Made by a program: the position numbers and the translations under genes
Notes under the pieces: generated by a model
What the model was told of the DNA's origin: nothing
The model's input: only the letters and a program-made list of their open reading frames with translations
The model's database searches: none
Shown here: positions 34,926 to 43,781 of the stretch, piece by piece
How positions within the stretch are numbered: position 1 is the first letter of the stretch
Layout: every line of letters begins with the position of its first letter
Assembly (NCBI GenBank): GCA_023150875.1
Contig: JAKLKC010000030.1
Location: forward strand, 1 to 64,000
DNA from: Myxococcota bacterium
GTDB taxonomy: Bacteria > Myxococcota_A > UBA796 > UBA9615 > JAKLKC01
DNA length: 64,000 bases
Direction of reading: 5' to 3'

Positions 34926-36584
34926 TCACGACCCCGGTCCCCCGCCCAGGTCCACCCAGATCGCGGTGGTGCCGACGACGGCGGGGGGGCCCAGGGCCTC
35001 CCACAGGCAGGCGCGCTCCTCGTCCCGCCACGCGCACTCCGGCTCCCCGTGGAGCACCACCCCGTTGACCCCGGCCTGCTGGAGGGCCGCCCGCATGAGG
35101 CCGGCGCAGTCGGGTCCTCCCAGGACCTGGCGGACCACGTCGAACCGCTGGAAGTCCCGCCCGAAGTGGACGACGGAGCGGAGCCGCCGCATGTGGCTGT
35201 AGGGCAAGGGCCGGTCGTGGAGCCCGAGGGCGTTCAGGTAGTGGTTCTCGGGCGGCCTCGGCAGGCCGCACGCGCGGGCGGCGTCGTCGGGCAGCGGCAG
35301 GTCCAGCACCGTCCCCGTGCCCCAGCGCAGGGCGGCGAGCTCCGGGTGGTGCCACGCGGGCCGCGTCTCCAGGGGCAGGGGGGCGCCCGGCATCAGCGTG
35401 GTCTCCGCCCAGGCGGAGGCCGCGAGGGCCAGGGCCAGCACCGGGGAGCGCAGCCGCGGGAGGGGAGGGGCGGGCCGGTCCCCGGGATCCAGGCCCACGG
35501 CGGCGGTCCCCGCCAGGGCGACGACCACGCCGGCGGCGAAGCGGTAGGCCGTGGCGCTCGCCGCCACCGGCGGGGCCAGGATCTCCAGCAGGCGCAGCGG
35601 CATGGGGACGACGATCCCGGAGACGGACAGGTGGGGGCCCAGGGCCAGCAACCACAGGGTGACGGCCCCGGCGGCCAGGGGCCAGGCCCGCCGCCACCCC
35701 GCGGCCAGCCCCGCCCCCCCGGCGAGGAGCACCGCCCACCCCAGGTACACGGAGTGCTGGGTGCCCCCGACGAGTCCCCGGTGCGCGTAGGGCCAGGCGA
35801 AGAAGTCCCGCACCCGCGCGTGGTTCAGGGCGTCCCCCTCACCCTGGCGCGGCCAGAAGACGTTGGGCACGCCCTCCTCGAAGTTGGGGCCGTGGTAGGC
35901 GCTCGCCACCAGCCCCGCCGCCCCCACCGCCGCCAGGAGCGCCAGCCATCGCCGCCACGGGCCCCGCTCCCGGGCGAGGGCCCCGGCCGCCAGGGGGCCC
36001 AGCCCCACCATCGCCGCCAGGGCCAGGTTGGGCGCCGCGAGGGCCACCGCCAGCGCCACCGCGGCGACCACCGGGACCCGCGCCCACCTTCCCCGGGCTC
36101 CCCACGCCGCCGCGGCCCAGGTCGCCGCCACGAGCCCGAGGGCCGCCTGCTCGATCTGGCCGTTCGCCAGCGTGGTCCGCACCCAGGGGCACCAGGCCAG
36201 GAGCGCCCCTGCCAGCGCTCCGCCGGTGGAGGACGCGCCCAGGCTCCTCCCCAGCAGGTAGCCCCCCGCGGCGTTCAACGCGGGGACGAGGGCCCAGGTG
36301 AGGTTCAGGGCCAGCACCGGCCCCACCGCCGCCGCCAGGAGCAGCGTGGGCCAGAAGAGGGGCCGGAACATCGCCCCCGGGGCCCCCCCGGTGCGGAAGG
36401 TCCACAGGCGCCACAGGTCGCCGTTGGTGACGCCGTCCCCCCCCAGCACCGCGGCGAACAGGTTGCCGTCAGTGAACATCGTCTCGGGGAGGAGCGCGTC
36501 GGGTGCCGCCCACACGTCGGCGAGCACGGCCCCGCCCAGGGCGAGGGTCGCCAGGAGCAGGCCCCACGGCGGAAGAGCGCGGAT
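34926..36584 (-). CDS. Polytopic membrane protein, GT-C / YfhO-like
   Basis: About 552 residues with some ten membrane helices. The first loop (ALLPETMFTDGNLFAAVLGG then RLWTFRTGGAPGAMFRPLFW) and LLGRSLGASSTGGALAGALL resemble uncharacterised GT-C membrane glycosyltransferases (YfhO-like). The C-terminus is a soluble domain with paired cysteines (GGPDCAGLM, GEPECAWRDEERAC). The start is unresolved. The frame is open far upstream but offers no ATG, GTG or TTG with a ribosome-binding site before the first helix. The boundary used here is an ATC at 36,584; a GTG at 36,527 would cut the first helix. A strong promoter at 36,708-36,736 fits a start below 36,700. Likely part of surface-glycan assembly. 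Confidence 0.6.
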   Translation of the reverse strand: MRALPPWGLLLATLALGGAVLADVWAAPDALLPETMFTDGNLFAAVLGGDGVTNGDLWRLWTFRTGGAPGAMFRPLFWPTLLLAAAVGPVLALNLTWALVPALNAAGGYLLGRSLGASSTGGALAGALLAWCPWVRTTLANGQIEQAALGLVAATWAAAAWGARGRWARVPVVAAVALAVALAAPNLALAAMVGLGPLAAGALARERGPWRRWLALLAAVGAAGLVASAYHGPNFEEGVPNVFWPRQGEGDALNHARVRDFFAWPYAHRGLVGGTQHSVYLGWAVLLAGGAGLAAGWRRAWPLAAGAVTLWLLALGPHLSVSGIVVPMPLRLLEILAPPVAASATAYRFAAGVVVALAGTAAVGLDPGDRPAPPLPRLRSPVLALALAASAWAETTLMPGAPLPLETRPAWHHPELAALRWGTGTVLDLPLPDDAARACGLPRPPENHYLNALGLHDRPLPYSHMRRLRSVVHFGRDFQRFDVVRQVLGGPDCAGLMRAALQQAGVNGVVLHGEPECAWRDEERACLWEALGPPAVVGTTAIWVDLGGGPGS

Positions 36585-36707
36585 TGGACTTCTCCGGGCG
36601 TCCCCGCCGCCCCCCCTGGCCCGCCTCGGGAGGGTCCAGGCTCCCCCCGGCGCTCGGGCCAGCCCACTCCGGGCGTCGCCGTTCGGCGTTACGGTGCGTC
36701 GCAGCCG

Positions 36708-36736
36708 AGGATAGGAAGGTCGCCGATCCCCGTCAA
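36708..36736 (-). promoter_or_regulatory. Strong sigma-70 promoter for the YfhO-like gene
   Basis: On the minus strand TTGACG (36,736-36,731) and TATCCT (36,713-36,708) are exactly 17 bp apart, predicting initiation near 36,701. This is the best sigma-70 match seen in the window and lies between the SGNH hydrolase stop and the membrane-protein gene, so that gene has its own transcript. Confidence 0.6.
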
Positions 36737-36756
36737 CCGGCCCGCCCGGCGGCAGG

Positions 36757-38025
36757 TCATCGCGGTGGGCTCGCCGGGCGGGGGGCAACGAGGGACGGCG
36801 GGCGCGACGCCAGCTCCCGGGCGACGGCCGGGGCCAGCAGGGCGGCGATCCGGAGGTGTCCGTCCCGGCTCGGGTGCAGGGGGTCGATGAACAACGCGTC
36901 AGAGCTGGGGAGGGCGGCGAACGCCGCGTCGACGTCCACCACCGGCACCCCCGCCTCGGCGCCCACCTCCCGGATGGCCGCGACGATCCCCCGGGTGGCG
37001 CGGACCGGCTCCGGATCCAGGTCCCGCGCCCGCCGCAGGTCCGCGATCCCGGCCTCGATCTCCCCGGCCCGCACCCGGAGTCTCCCCCGGAGGAACAGGG
37101 CCTCGGGGCAGTCCGGGACCCGGAGGAGCGCGGCCTCGATCGCCGCCGCGTCGGCGGCTCTACCCTCCAGGACGGGTCCCGACGGGGACGCCCTCCAGGT
37201 CCCCGGGGGCAGGGCGTCGGGGCAGATCGGGGTGGTCGCGGACCAGGTGCCCAGGCGGCTCGCGGGGGTCCCCAGCACGACACCGACGCCCCGGGCCCGG
37301 CATGCCCGCACGAGGTGTGCGAGGTTCCGGCCGAAGTCGGCCTCGGCCCACAAGCGCGCCGAGGGGGGGAGGGGGCGGGGCCCGTCCCGGCTCGGGGCGT
37401 GGTGGCTCAGTTCGCCCGCGCCGGGACGGAGGAGGCGGACCATGAGGTCGTGGAGCCGCAGACCCTCCAGGAGGATCCGCCCCCGGACGAGCAGGGTGGA
37501 TCCGGGATCCCCGTACCGCGACGACATGTACGCGTTGCCGATGTCGTTGTGGCCGGCGTACACGACCACGACGGACGGCCCCAGGTCCAGGGCCCGCTCC
37601 CCGATCCACCGGATCCCGCCCGAGTCCAGCGCCGGGCGCCCCAGGTTGATCACCTCGGCCGGGATCCCGAGGCCCCGGAGCTCGGCCTCCAACCGCGCGG
37701 GGATCTCCAGGTCCGGGGGCAGGCGGCTGCCCCCCCGGACCGACGACTCGCCGAAGACCATCACCCGGGCCGTCCCCGGCAAGGGCAGCACCGGAAACGG
37801 CGGAACGGCGTATGCCTCCTGGAAGTCGGGGAACACCCGCCCCCCCGCCACCCGCAAGGGGGGGACGTCCGGACGCCAGACCGCCGCCACGAAGCGGGGA
37901 GGTGGGGGCGGCCCCCACGCCAGCCGCAGCCCACCCTCCACGGCGGCGAGGACGCCGCAGGCCACCAGGAGGCCGAGGACGAGGCGGGTGAGGGGGGCGC
38001 GCACGGCAGCCAGCATAGCGGACAT
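36757..38025 (-). CDS. SGNH/GDSL hydrolase with TPR-like segment
   Basis: 422 residues from the ATG at 38,025, which has GGGAGGGGG upstream; longer versions lack a site. An N-terminal signal anchor (LTRLVLGLLVACGVLAAV) faces the domain to the periplasm. The SGNH blocks are present: RVMVFGESSVRGG (block I serine), an Asn/Gly block around EVINLGRPALDSGG, YAGHNDIGN (block III, G-x-N-D) and FIDPLHPSRDGHL (block V, Asp-x-x-His). Residues about 300-355 form a TPR-like helical pair (CPEALFLRGRLRVRAGEIEA). These proteins often add or remove acyl groups on extracellular polysaccharides. Its place among glycan-type genes supports such a role. Divergent from the next lipoprotein gene. Confidence 0.78.
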   Translation of the reverse strand: MSAMLAAVRAPLTRLVLGLLVACGVLAAVEGGLRLAWGPPPPPRFVAAVWRPDVPPLRVAGGRVFPDFQEAYAVPPFPVLPLPGTARVMVFGESSVRGGSRLPPDLEIPARLEAELRGLGIPAEVINLGRPALDSGGIRWIGERALDLGPSVVVVYAGHNDIGNAYMSSRYGDPGSTLLVRGRILLEGLRLHDLMVRLLRPGAGELSHHAPSRDGPRPLPPSARLWAEADFGRNLAHLVRACRARGVGVVLGTPASRLGTWSATTPICPDALPPGTWRASPSGPVLEGRAADAAAIEAALLRVPDCPEALFLRGRLRVRAGEIEAGIADLRRARDLDPEPVRATRGIVAAIREVGAEAGVPVVDVDAAFAALPSSDALFIDPLHPSRDGHLRIAALLAPAVARELASRPPSLVAPRPASPPR

Positions 38026-38125
38026 CGCCTGCCCCCTCCCTCGCCCCCGCGCCGTCGGCTCAAGGGCGGCCCCGGGGCGCCGATGGGCAACGAGGGGTGA
38101 TGGCCTTCGGTCCCGAAGGAGGCCC

Positions 38126-39814
38126 ATGACCCGGTCCAAGCTCCCCTACCTGCTCGCCGGCCTCGGCGCGCTGGCCCTCCCGGGCTGCGACCCGGGCGAT
38201 CCGGCCGGAGCGGACTTCGCCGGCGACGACGACGCCACCTCGGACGACGACGCCACCCCCGACGACGACGCCACCCCCGACGACGACGCCAGCCCGGGCG
38301 ACGACGACCTCCCCCCGGGCCTGGTCTCGGGGACGCTGGGTGGGGACTTCTCGGGATCGGCCTACCTGCTCTTCCAAGTGGGTGAGACCATCACGCCCGC
38401 TCCCCTGGCGGCGGACGGGTCCTTCTCCGCCACCCTGGACCCGGACGCCACCACCGTCGGCTGGCTGCTGGAGGACGGCCACGTGGCGGCCGTGGTGCTG
38501 GTGGCGGGCGAGGGGGGCGACCACCCCGCGTTCCTGGTGGGCGGCGGGCCCCTGGAGCTGACCCGGGAGGGAAGGGCGATCCGCATGAGCGGCGAGGCCG
38601 CCCTCCCCATGGAGCCCCCCGCCGCCCCGTCCCTGCCGGGCCTGAGCTGCGCGTCCACCCTGGGCGCCTGCGACGCCGCCCTCATCGAGCGCGCCAGCGC
38701 CCAGGACGCCGACGGCGACGGCCTGGCCGACGCCGCCGACCACGACGACGACGGCGACGGCGTGCCCGACGTCGCGGATCCCGACGACGACGGCGACGGC
38801 GTGTTCGACTCCCTGGACTCCGATCCCGCCGGGGGAGCGCCCCCGGATCCCAGCCTGGCCCTAGGGGGCGACGCCGAGCGGGCTCCCCAGCCCTCGGCCG
38901 GCCCCGCCGTCCTCCCCGAGGCGGCGGAGGACTCCGGCGCCGCGGCGGCCTTCACCAACCTCAAGCTCCCGGGCGAGATCGTCGAGACCGCCCCGCCCGC
39001 CGACGGCGACCCGTGGCCCCACACCGGGGAGGTCCTGCTGACCCTCGAGTACGATCCCGGGCCGGCCGCCGGGACCGTCACGTCCGTCACCCTCACGGCG
39101 CTCCCCTTCGCCGCCGCCGACGCCACCGTCGCCTTCGGCGCCGGAGGCTACGTCTTCGCCAACGCCGACGACGCCACCACCTACCACCCGCCGGGCAGCG
39201 TTTGGGACGGCGGGCTCCGGAAGGCGGACTCCGGCGGCTCGGAGGTGTGGGTGACCTGGGTGAAGCCGAACGCGGACCTGGAGTCGGGGGACATGTTCCT
39301 CTTCGAGGTGGCGAGCGCCTCCGGGACCGAATACGCCACCGCCCTCGTGGACTTCCCCTTCCGGACCCCGCCGGTGGTGGACGAGGTGGCGTCGGACCCC
39401 GGGACCGTGCCCCTCACCTACCCCGCCACCCTGGGCTCCGCGGACCAGCCCATCCTCTTCGAGGGCGCCCTCGTCCTGACGGGGACGCGCCCCCAGACCG
39501 ACGCCACCGGAGAGGGGGAGTCGATCTGCGGGCTCTCCTACCGCGTGGACATCTTCTACATGAACGGCGGGATGGCGCAGATCGGCGACGGCGTGCTGGG
39601 GGCCGAGGTCCTGGACACGGCCCCCTACCCCTGCGAGGGCCCGATCTCCTTGGAGATCGACCCCGCGACGTGGCTGCCCGACGTCGTGGACGGGGTGAGC
39701 GTCCACACCTACAAGATCGACTTCACCGCCGTGGGCGACCGCGGGGACAACAGCAGCACCATGCTGTGGTTCCACAAGGGGGATCTCACCGCCCCCCCGC
39801 CGGTGGAGGACTAG
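38126..39814 (+). CDS. Acidic-linker lipoprotein with thrombospondin type 3 repeats
   Basis: 562 residues; the ATG at 38,126 follows GAAGGAGG. Lipobox LALPGC, then a linker of DDDAT units (residues about 32-60). A beta domain precedes a calcium-binding thrombospondin type 3 tract (DADGDGLADAADHDDDGDGV and its continuation, about 190-235). The larger C-terminal region is beta-rich (for example VTSVTLTALPFAAADATVAF) and ends in EIDPATWLPDVVDGVSVHTY. It is probably a surface-exposed outer-membrane lipoprotein. No enzyme signature. One of three genes in the window with aspartate-rich linkers. Confidence 0.75.
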   Translation: MTRSKLPYLLAGLGALALPGCDPGDPAGADFAGDDDATSDDDATPDDDATPDDDASPGDDDLPPGLVSGTLGGDFSGSAYLLFQVGETITPAPLAADGSFSATLDPDATTVGWLLEDGHVAAVVLVAGEGGDHPAFLVGGGPLELTREGRAIRMSGEAALPMEPPAAPSLPGLSCASTLGACDAALIERASAQDADGDGLADAADHDDDGDGVPDVADPDDDGDGVFDSLDSDPAGGAPPDPSLALGGDAERAPQPSAGPAVLPEAAEDSGAAAAFTNLKLPGEIVETAPPADGDPWPHTGEVLLTLEYDPGPAAGTVTSVTLTALPFAAADATVAFGAGGYVFANADDATTYHPPGSVWDGGLRKADSGGSEVWVTWVKPNADLESGDMFLFEVASASGTEYATALVDFPFRTPPVVDEVASDPGTVPLTYPATLGSADQPILFEGALVLTGTRPQTDATGEGESICGLSYRVDIFYMNGGMAQIGDGVLGAEVLDTAPYPCEGPISLEIDPATWLPDVVDGVSVHTYKIDFTAVGDRGDNSSTMLWFHKGDLTAPPPVED

Positions 39815-39819
39815 CCGCC

Positions 39820-42015
39820 CTACGCGGAGCGGCGGCGGCGCGCCGCGGCGAGGGCCAGGGCGGCGAGGGCGGTCAGGGGGCCGCCTGAGGAGGGGGCGGC
39901 GGGCGCGGTGGCGCAGGACGAGCCGCATCCTTCCTCGTCGATGATGGGGGGCGCCTGGCCGGCGTTGATGCTGATGGTGACGTCGGCGGTGGCGGTGGCG
40001 CCGCCGTCGTCGGTCACCGTCAAGGTGGCGACGTGCTCGCCGACGTCCAGCACGGTGCTGACGTTCTCCCCCTCGTGGGCGACGCCGTCCACGAGCCAGT
40101 CCCAGGCGACGATCCGCCCGTCCTCGTCGGTGGACAGCGCGCCGCTGAACACCACCGTCTCCACCCCGTCGTGGTCGTCGTCCGTCAGGACCCGGTCGCC
40201 GCCGGCGTCGGCGACGGGGGCGATGTTCTCGTGGGGGACGTCGCCGGTCCGGGTGCAGGTGACCGAGGCCACCGCCTGGGCGGGGGCGTCGAACTGCACG
40301 TACAGGCGGGTGACCTCGCCGTCGTCGGAGTCCGCCAGCTCCACGATCTCCGGGGCGCCGTCGCCCTCGCAGGCGTAGCGCCCCCCCATGAGGTCGAAGA
40401 CGATCTCGCGGCGCAGCAGGTCCATGCTCCCGTCGTTGGCGACGGTGTAGGTGTTCGCGTCCCGCAGCCCGTCGTTGTCCTGGGCCCAGTAGGCGGCGAC
40501 GGGGGGGGAGCTGGTGATCAGCTCCCGCTCCAGGAGGGTGCCGTCCGCGGCGATCTGGAGGGCGTAGGCGTGGCCGTCGCTCCAGCCCTGGCTCTTGACC
40601 TTGGTGACCCCCGCGGCGGCGTCGGTGGTGACCCCGCCGGTGCTGCTGGCCTGGGCCAGGTAGTCCACGTCGTGGGCGGCCAGCCAGGTGGTCTCGCACA
40701 GGTAGGACAGGGCCCCCGCCGCGTCGCAGCCGCCGAAGGCCACCCCCCGGATCCCCACGGTGGTGTCCAAGGAGAGGCGCTCCTCCAGCCAGGACTCCTG
40801 GGAGGGCTCGGTCAGCTCCGCCTCGGCCATCATGTACCAGACGTCGTTGCCGTACTGGAACGAGTAGTAGGGGAGCCGGGAGCCGTAGCGGCACCAGCCC
40901 GCCTCCAGGGCAGCGCGCTGGGAGGCGTCGTCCACCTCGCCGGGGCCGTAGGTCAGGGTGTCGTAGAAGTCGCTGGCGCCGGGGGAGGCGAAGACCGGGC
41001 GGCGCACCAGGCCGGCGAGTTTCTGGACGTAGAGGTACTCCTGGGGATCCCGGGAGCGGGAGAGGCCGCCCGGGACGATGACCAGGTCGGCGTCGTAGGC
41101 CTCGAAGGAACGCAGGGCGTCCCCGGGGGCGAAGGAGAGGCCGGTGTCCCCCTCGCCCAGGAGCATCGGCTTCGGGGCGAACACCACCACGTAGGGATCG
41201 CGCCACTCGCGTACCACCCGCACCGAGCGGGGGCTCGCGTACGTGCCCCCGGCGACCGAGATCTCCAGGTCGTAGAGGTCCTGGGGGAGGTCCGCGGGCA
41301 CCCGCAGGGTCAGGGACCAGCCGGCGGCCCCCCCCGGGCCCGAGGCGCAGTCCTCGGGGAGGGCGGCGGTCTCGTAGTCGGCACGGACGATCTCGACGGA
41401 CCGGGTGCTCCAGCGGGTCTTGAGGAGCGCGGTGAGGGCGCCGTTCTGCTGCGGGGCGTCCACCAGGGCGTCGAAGGTCTCGCCCCTCTTCACGAGCCCC
41501 GGCGTGAGGGAGGTGGGCCGAACGATCGCCCAGTCCGCCCCCATGCCCGGGGGCACGATCATCACCGAGGCGGCGGCGACCTCCGAGGCGGGGGCGCCGG
41601 TCCACGAGACGTGGAGGTCGTAGGTGCCCTCGTCCGCCGAGTAGAGGTACTGGTCGTGGTTGTTGTCGTCGAAGTCGGCGTCCAGGGTCGAGGGGTAGGA
41701 GAAGCCCGGGGTGATCGAGGCCGGCACCGTCATCGTCAGGCGCCAGCCCCCGAGTCCGGCGTCGTAGGCGGACTCGGTGACCGTGAGCGGGAAGGGGAAG
41801 CCGTCCCGCTCCAGCCAGCCGTAGAGCCCCTCCAGGTCGGCGCCGGCCTGGAGGACGACGTCGATGGCGTCGCCGGGGGTCGCCACCGCGGGGAGCGCCG
41901 GGTCCGGCGAGACGACGGTGGCCACCGCCGCCCGGGGCAGGAGGAGGGCCGCCGCCAGGGGCGGGGCCGCGAGCAGGATCGACGAGAGGTTGTGGCTGCG
42001 GCGCATGGCACCCAT
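39820..42015 (-). CDS. Exported protein with PKD domain and MYXO-CTERM-like tail
   Basis: 731 residues. Start at the ATG at 42,015; the ATG at 42,006 is equally possible because neither has a clear ribosome-binding site. A signal peptide ends near RAAVATV. The first 550 residues resemble extended N-terminal parts of periplasmic metallophosphoesterase-type proteins (for example VFAPKPMLLGEGDTGLSF), but no metal motif is clear. A PKD-type Ig domain lies near 600-690 (IAPVADAGGDRVLTDDDHDG then ATLTVTDDGGATATADVTIS). The C-terminus has GCGSSC, a hydrophobic helix (LTALAALALAAA) and RRRR: a MYXO-CTERM-like surface-sorting signal. It converges on the lipoprotein gene, with five bases between the stops. 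Confidence 0.75.
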   Translation of the reverse strand: MGAMRRSHNLSSILLAAPPLAAALLLPRAAVATVVSPDPALPAVATPGDAIDVVLQAGADLEGLYGWLERDGFPFPLTVTESAYDAGLGGWRLTMTVPASITPGFSYPSTLDADFDDNNHDQYLYSADEGTYDLHVSWTGAPASEVAAASVMIVPPGMGADWAIVRPTSLTPGLVKRGETFDALVDAPQQNGALTALLKTRWSTRSVEIVRADYETAALPEDCASGPGGAAGWSLTLRVPADLPQDLYDLEISVAGGTYASPRSVRVVREWRDPYVVVFAPKPMLLGEGDTGLSFAPGDALRSFEAYDADLVIVPGGLSRSRDPQEYLYVQKLAGLVRRPVFASPGASDFYDTLTYGPGEVDDASQRAALEAGWCRYGSRLPYYSFQYGNDVWYMMAEAELTEPSQESWLEERLSLDTTVGIRGVAFGGCDAAGALSYLCETTWLAAHDVDYLAQASSTGGVTTDAAAGVTKVKSQGWSDGHAYALQIAADGTLLERELITSSPPVAAYWAQDNDGLRDANTYTVANDGSMDLLRREIVFDLMGGRYACEGDGAPEIVELADSDDGEVTRLYVQFDAPAQAVASVTCTRTGDVPHENIAPVADAGGDRVLTDDDHDGVETVVFSGALSTDEDGRIVAWDWLVDGVAHEGENVSTVLDVGEHVATLTVTDDGGATATADVTISINAGQAPPIIDEEGCGSSCATAPAAPSSGGPLTALAALALAAARRRRSA

Positions 42016-42088
42016 GCTACACCAGCCCCGGGTGCCGGATCGAGCGGGAAGAGGCCCAGGGCGCTCCCGACGCACCCGAGGAGAAGGC

Positions 42089-42805
42089 GTGCTCCTCCCC
42101 GTTCCCCTGTACGAGGGCGTCCTCGTCCGCCGATACCAGCGGTTCCTCGCCGACGTGCGCCTCCCCGGGGGCGAGGTCGTCACCGCCCACTGCCCCAACT
42201 CCGGCACCATGCGGACCTGCGCGGTGGAGGGGGGGCGGGTGCTGCTCTCCAGGCCGGGGCGCGAGGGGCGGAAGCTCGCCTGGACCTGGGAGATCGCCTT
42301 CGCCGGGGACGGCGGGGACGTGGCGGTGCTGGTGAACACCGGGAGGCCCAACGGGATCGTGCGGGAGGCGGTGGAGGCCGGGGCCGTCCCCGAGCTGCGG
42401 GGGTACGGGAGGGTGCGGGCCGAGGTGGCCTACGGCGAGGAGCGCAGCCGGGTCGACCTGCTCCTGGAGGGGGGCGCCGGGCCCGACTGCCTGGTGGAGG
42501 TCAAGAGCGTCACCCTGCGGGACCGCCCGGGGCTGGCCCGCTTCCCCGACGCCGTGACCACCCGGGGGGCGCGGCACCTGCGGGAGCTGGCGCGGGGGGT
42601 GGCGGGAGGGCGGCGGGGGGTGCTGTTCTTCCTGGTCTCCCGCGGGGACGCCGAGGCCGTGGCCCCGGCGGACGACGTGGACCCCGCCTACGGGCGGGCC
42701 CTCCGGGAGGCGGTGGCGGCGGGGGTCGAGGTGCTCGCCTTCCGCGCCCGGGTGGGCCCCGGCGAGGTGCGGGTGGAGCGGCGCCTGCCGGTGGTCCTGT
42801 CCTAG
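42089..42805 (+). CDS. sfsA: SfsA family protein
   Basis: 238 residues from a GTG at 42,089 with GAGGAGAAG ahead. The family landmarks are present: RRYQRFLADVRLPGGEVVTA, HCPNSGTMRTC near residue 35, NTGRPNGIVREAVEAG, LVEVKSVTLRD, and FPDAVTTRGARHLREL. SfsA proteins were named for a sugar-fermentation stimulation effect in E. coli. They carry an OB-like domain plus a PD-(D/E)XK nuclease-like domain, here E-V-K in LVEVKSV. Whether the role is DNA or RNA binding is unsettled. The start is 73 bp from the divergent MYXO-CTERM gene, and the stop overlaps that of the next gene by four bases. Confidence 0.92.
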   Translation: MLLPVPLYEGVLVRRYQRFLADVRLPGGEVVTAHCPNSGTMRTCAVEGGRVLLSRPGREGRKLAWTWEIAFAGDGGDVAVLVNTGRPNGIVREAVEAGAVPELRGYGRVRAEVAYGEERSRVDLLLEGGAGPDCLVEVKSVTLRDRPGLARFPDAVTTRGARHLRELARGVAGGRRGVLFFLVSRGDAEAVAPADDVDPAYGRALREAVAAGVEVLAFRARVGPGEVRVERRLPVVLS

Positions 42806-43584
42806 CGGTAGCGGGGCAGGAAGGTGCCCTCGTGGACCAGTTCGGCCTCGGCGAGGGCGTAGTCCCCCGTGGCCGAGACCTCCTCCTTCGTCAGGATCAG
42901 CCGGTCGGGGCCGGACTCGGTGTAGCAGCCGAGGTAGCGGGTGACGACGTAGGGGCCCCCCTCGCCGAGGGTGGCGGTGGTCACCCGGGTGGCGTCGGGG
43001 CGGACGTCGTCGGGCAGGCGCCAGCGGTCGAAGCGGTCGCCGCGGATCACCGCCTGCTCGCAGTGGAAGTCGCGGAAGGAGGCGCGGTTCCGGGTCAGGA
43101 AGGAGGCGAAGGCCAGGGCCTCGACCTCGCTCCGGATCTCGGGCACCAGGGCCGAGAGCTGGGCGACCTCGGAGATCCGCTGGTCCTCCTGGCCGGCGCG
43201 GCGGGCCACCAGGAAGGTGCACGCCTGGATCGGCATGCAGGTGCCGATCTGGCGGACCAGGGTGGCGTCGCCGGTGGGGAAGCCCGGCTGGAGGACCTCC
43301 TCGCTGCGGATGGGCATCGTCCCCGGGAGGGAGGCCGCGGGGTCCCGCACCCGGGGAGGGGCGTCGGCGGCGGGGGCGACGGGGGCGTCGCCGGTCGGCC
43401 CGCCGGCGGCGGCGGGCTCGGCGCGGGGGGCGCGGGGATCGGGGGGATCGGGGGCCTCGTCCCCGGGGGCATCCGCGGGGGGCGCCCCGGGGGAGGCGGC
43501 GTCCGGCGCGGGGGGCGCGGTGCGGCAGGCCAGGAGGCCGAGGGCGAGCAGGACCCACGGCGGGGCGCGGCGGCAAGGGGACAT
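42802..43584 (-). CDS. Lipoprotein of unknown function
   Basis: 260 residues. The ATG at 43,584 has GGGAGG upstream and begins a lipoprotein signal (PPWVLLALGLLAC). A disordered Pro/Ala/Asp-rich linker covers about residues 25-95. The C-terminal domain of about 165 residues has cysteines in GTCMPIQAC, FHCEQ and LGCYTESG and short motifs such as SEEVLQPGFPTGDATLVRQI. I do not recognise the family. It is divergent from the sigma-54-associated gene at 43,832, and the 247-bp region between them carries twin repeats. Confidence 0.65.
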   Translation of the reverse strand: MSPCRRAPPWVLLALGLLACRTAPPAPDAASPGAPPADAPGDEAPDPPDPRAPRAEPAAAGGPTGDAPVAPAADAPPRVRDPAASLPGTMPIRSEEVLQPGFPTGDATLVRQIGTCMPIQACTFLVARRAGQEDQRISEVAQLSALVPEIRSEVEALAFASFLTRNRASFRDFHCEQAVIRGDRFDRWRLPDDVRPDATRVTTATLGEGGPYVVTRYLGCYTESGPDRLILTKEEVSATGDYALAEAELVHEGTFLPRYR

Positions 43585-43673
43585 GGCGACCTCCCGGGGT
43601 GATCCTGTCCCTCCCTCCCGCCGGCCGCAAGGGCGGGAGGCACCATCGTGGGGCGCGGGAGGTGGGGGCGGGG

Positions 43674-43730
43674 TTGCCAGATTGTCAGCGGGCGGCCCTC
43701 GCCGGGGCGGGGGAGTGCCAGAATGTCGCG
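43674..43730. repeat. Two copies of TGCCAGAWTGTC upstream of a sigma-54-like promoter
   Basis: TTGCCAGATTGTCAGCG at 43,674-43,690 and GTGCCAGAATGTCGCG at 43,715-43,730 share TGCCAGAWTGTC; the copies are about 41 bp apart (four helical turns). They lie roughly 55-110 bp upstream of the -24 element at 43,783, the usual place for enhancer-binding-protein sites. The binding protein is not identified. Confidence 0.5.
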
Positions 43731-43781
43731 CCGGGAGGGTCCCGGGGGTGCTGGGGCGCTTGGGGGCGCCGGGTCGGAGGC

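Noticed and set aside
34019-35068. Plus-strand 349-codon frame over the antiporter remnant
   Set aside because: Different frame from the recognisable antiporter residues, Arg-rich, no family features.
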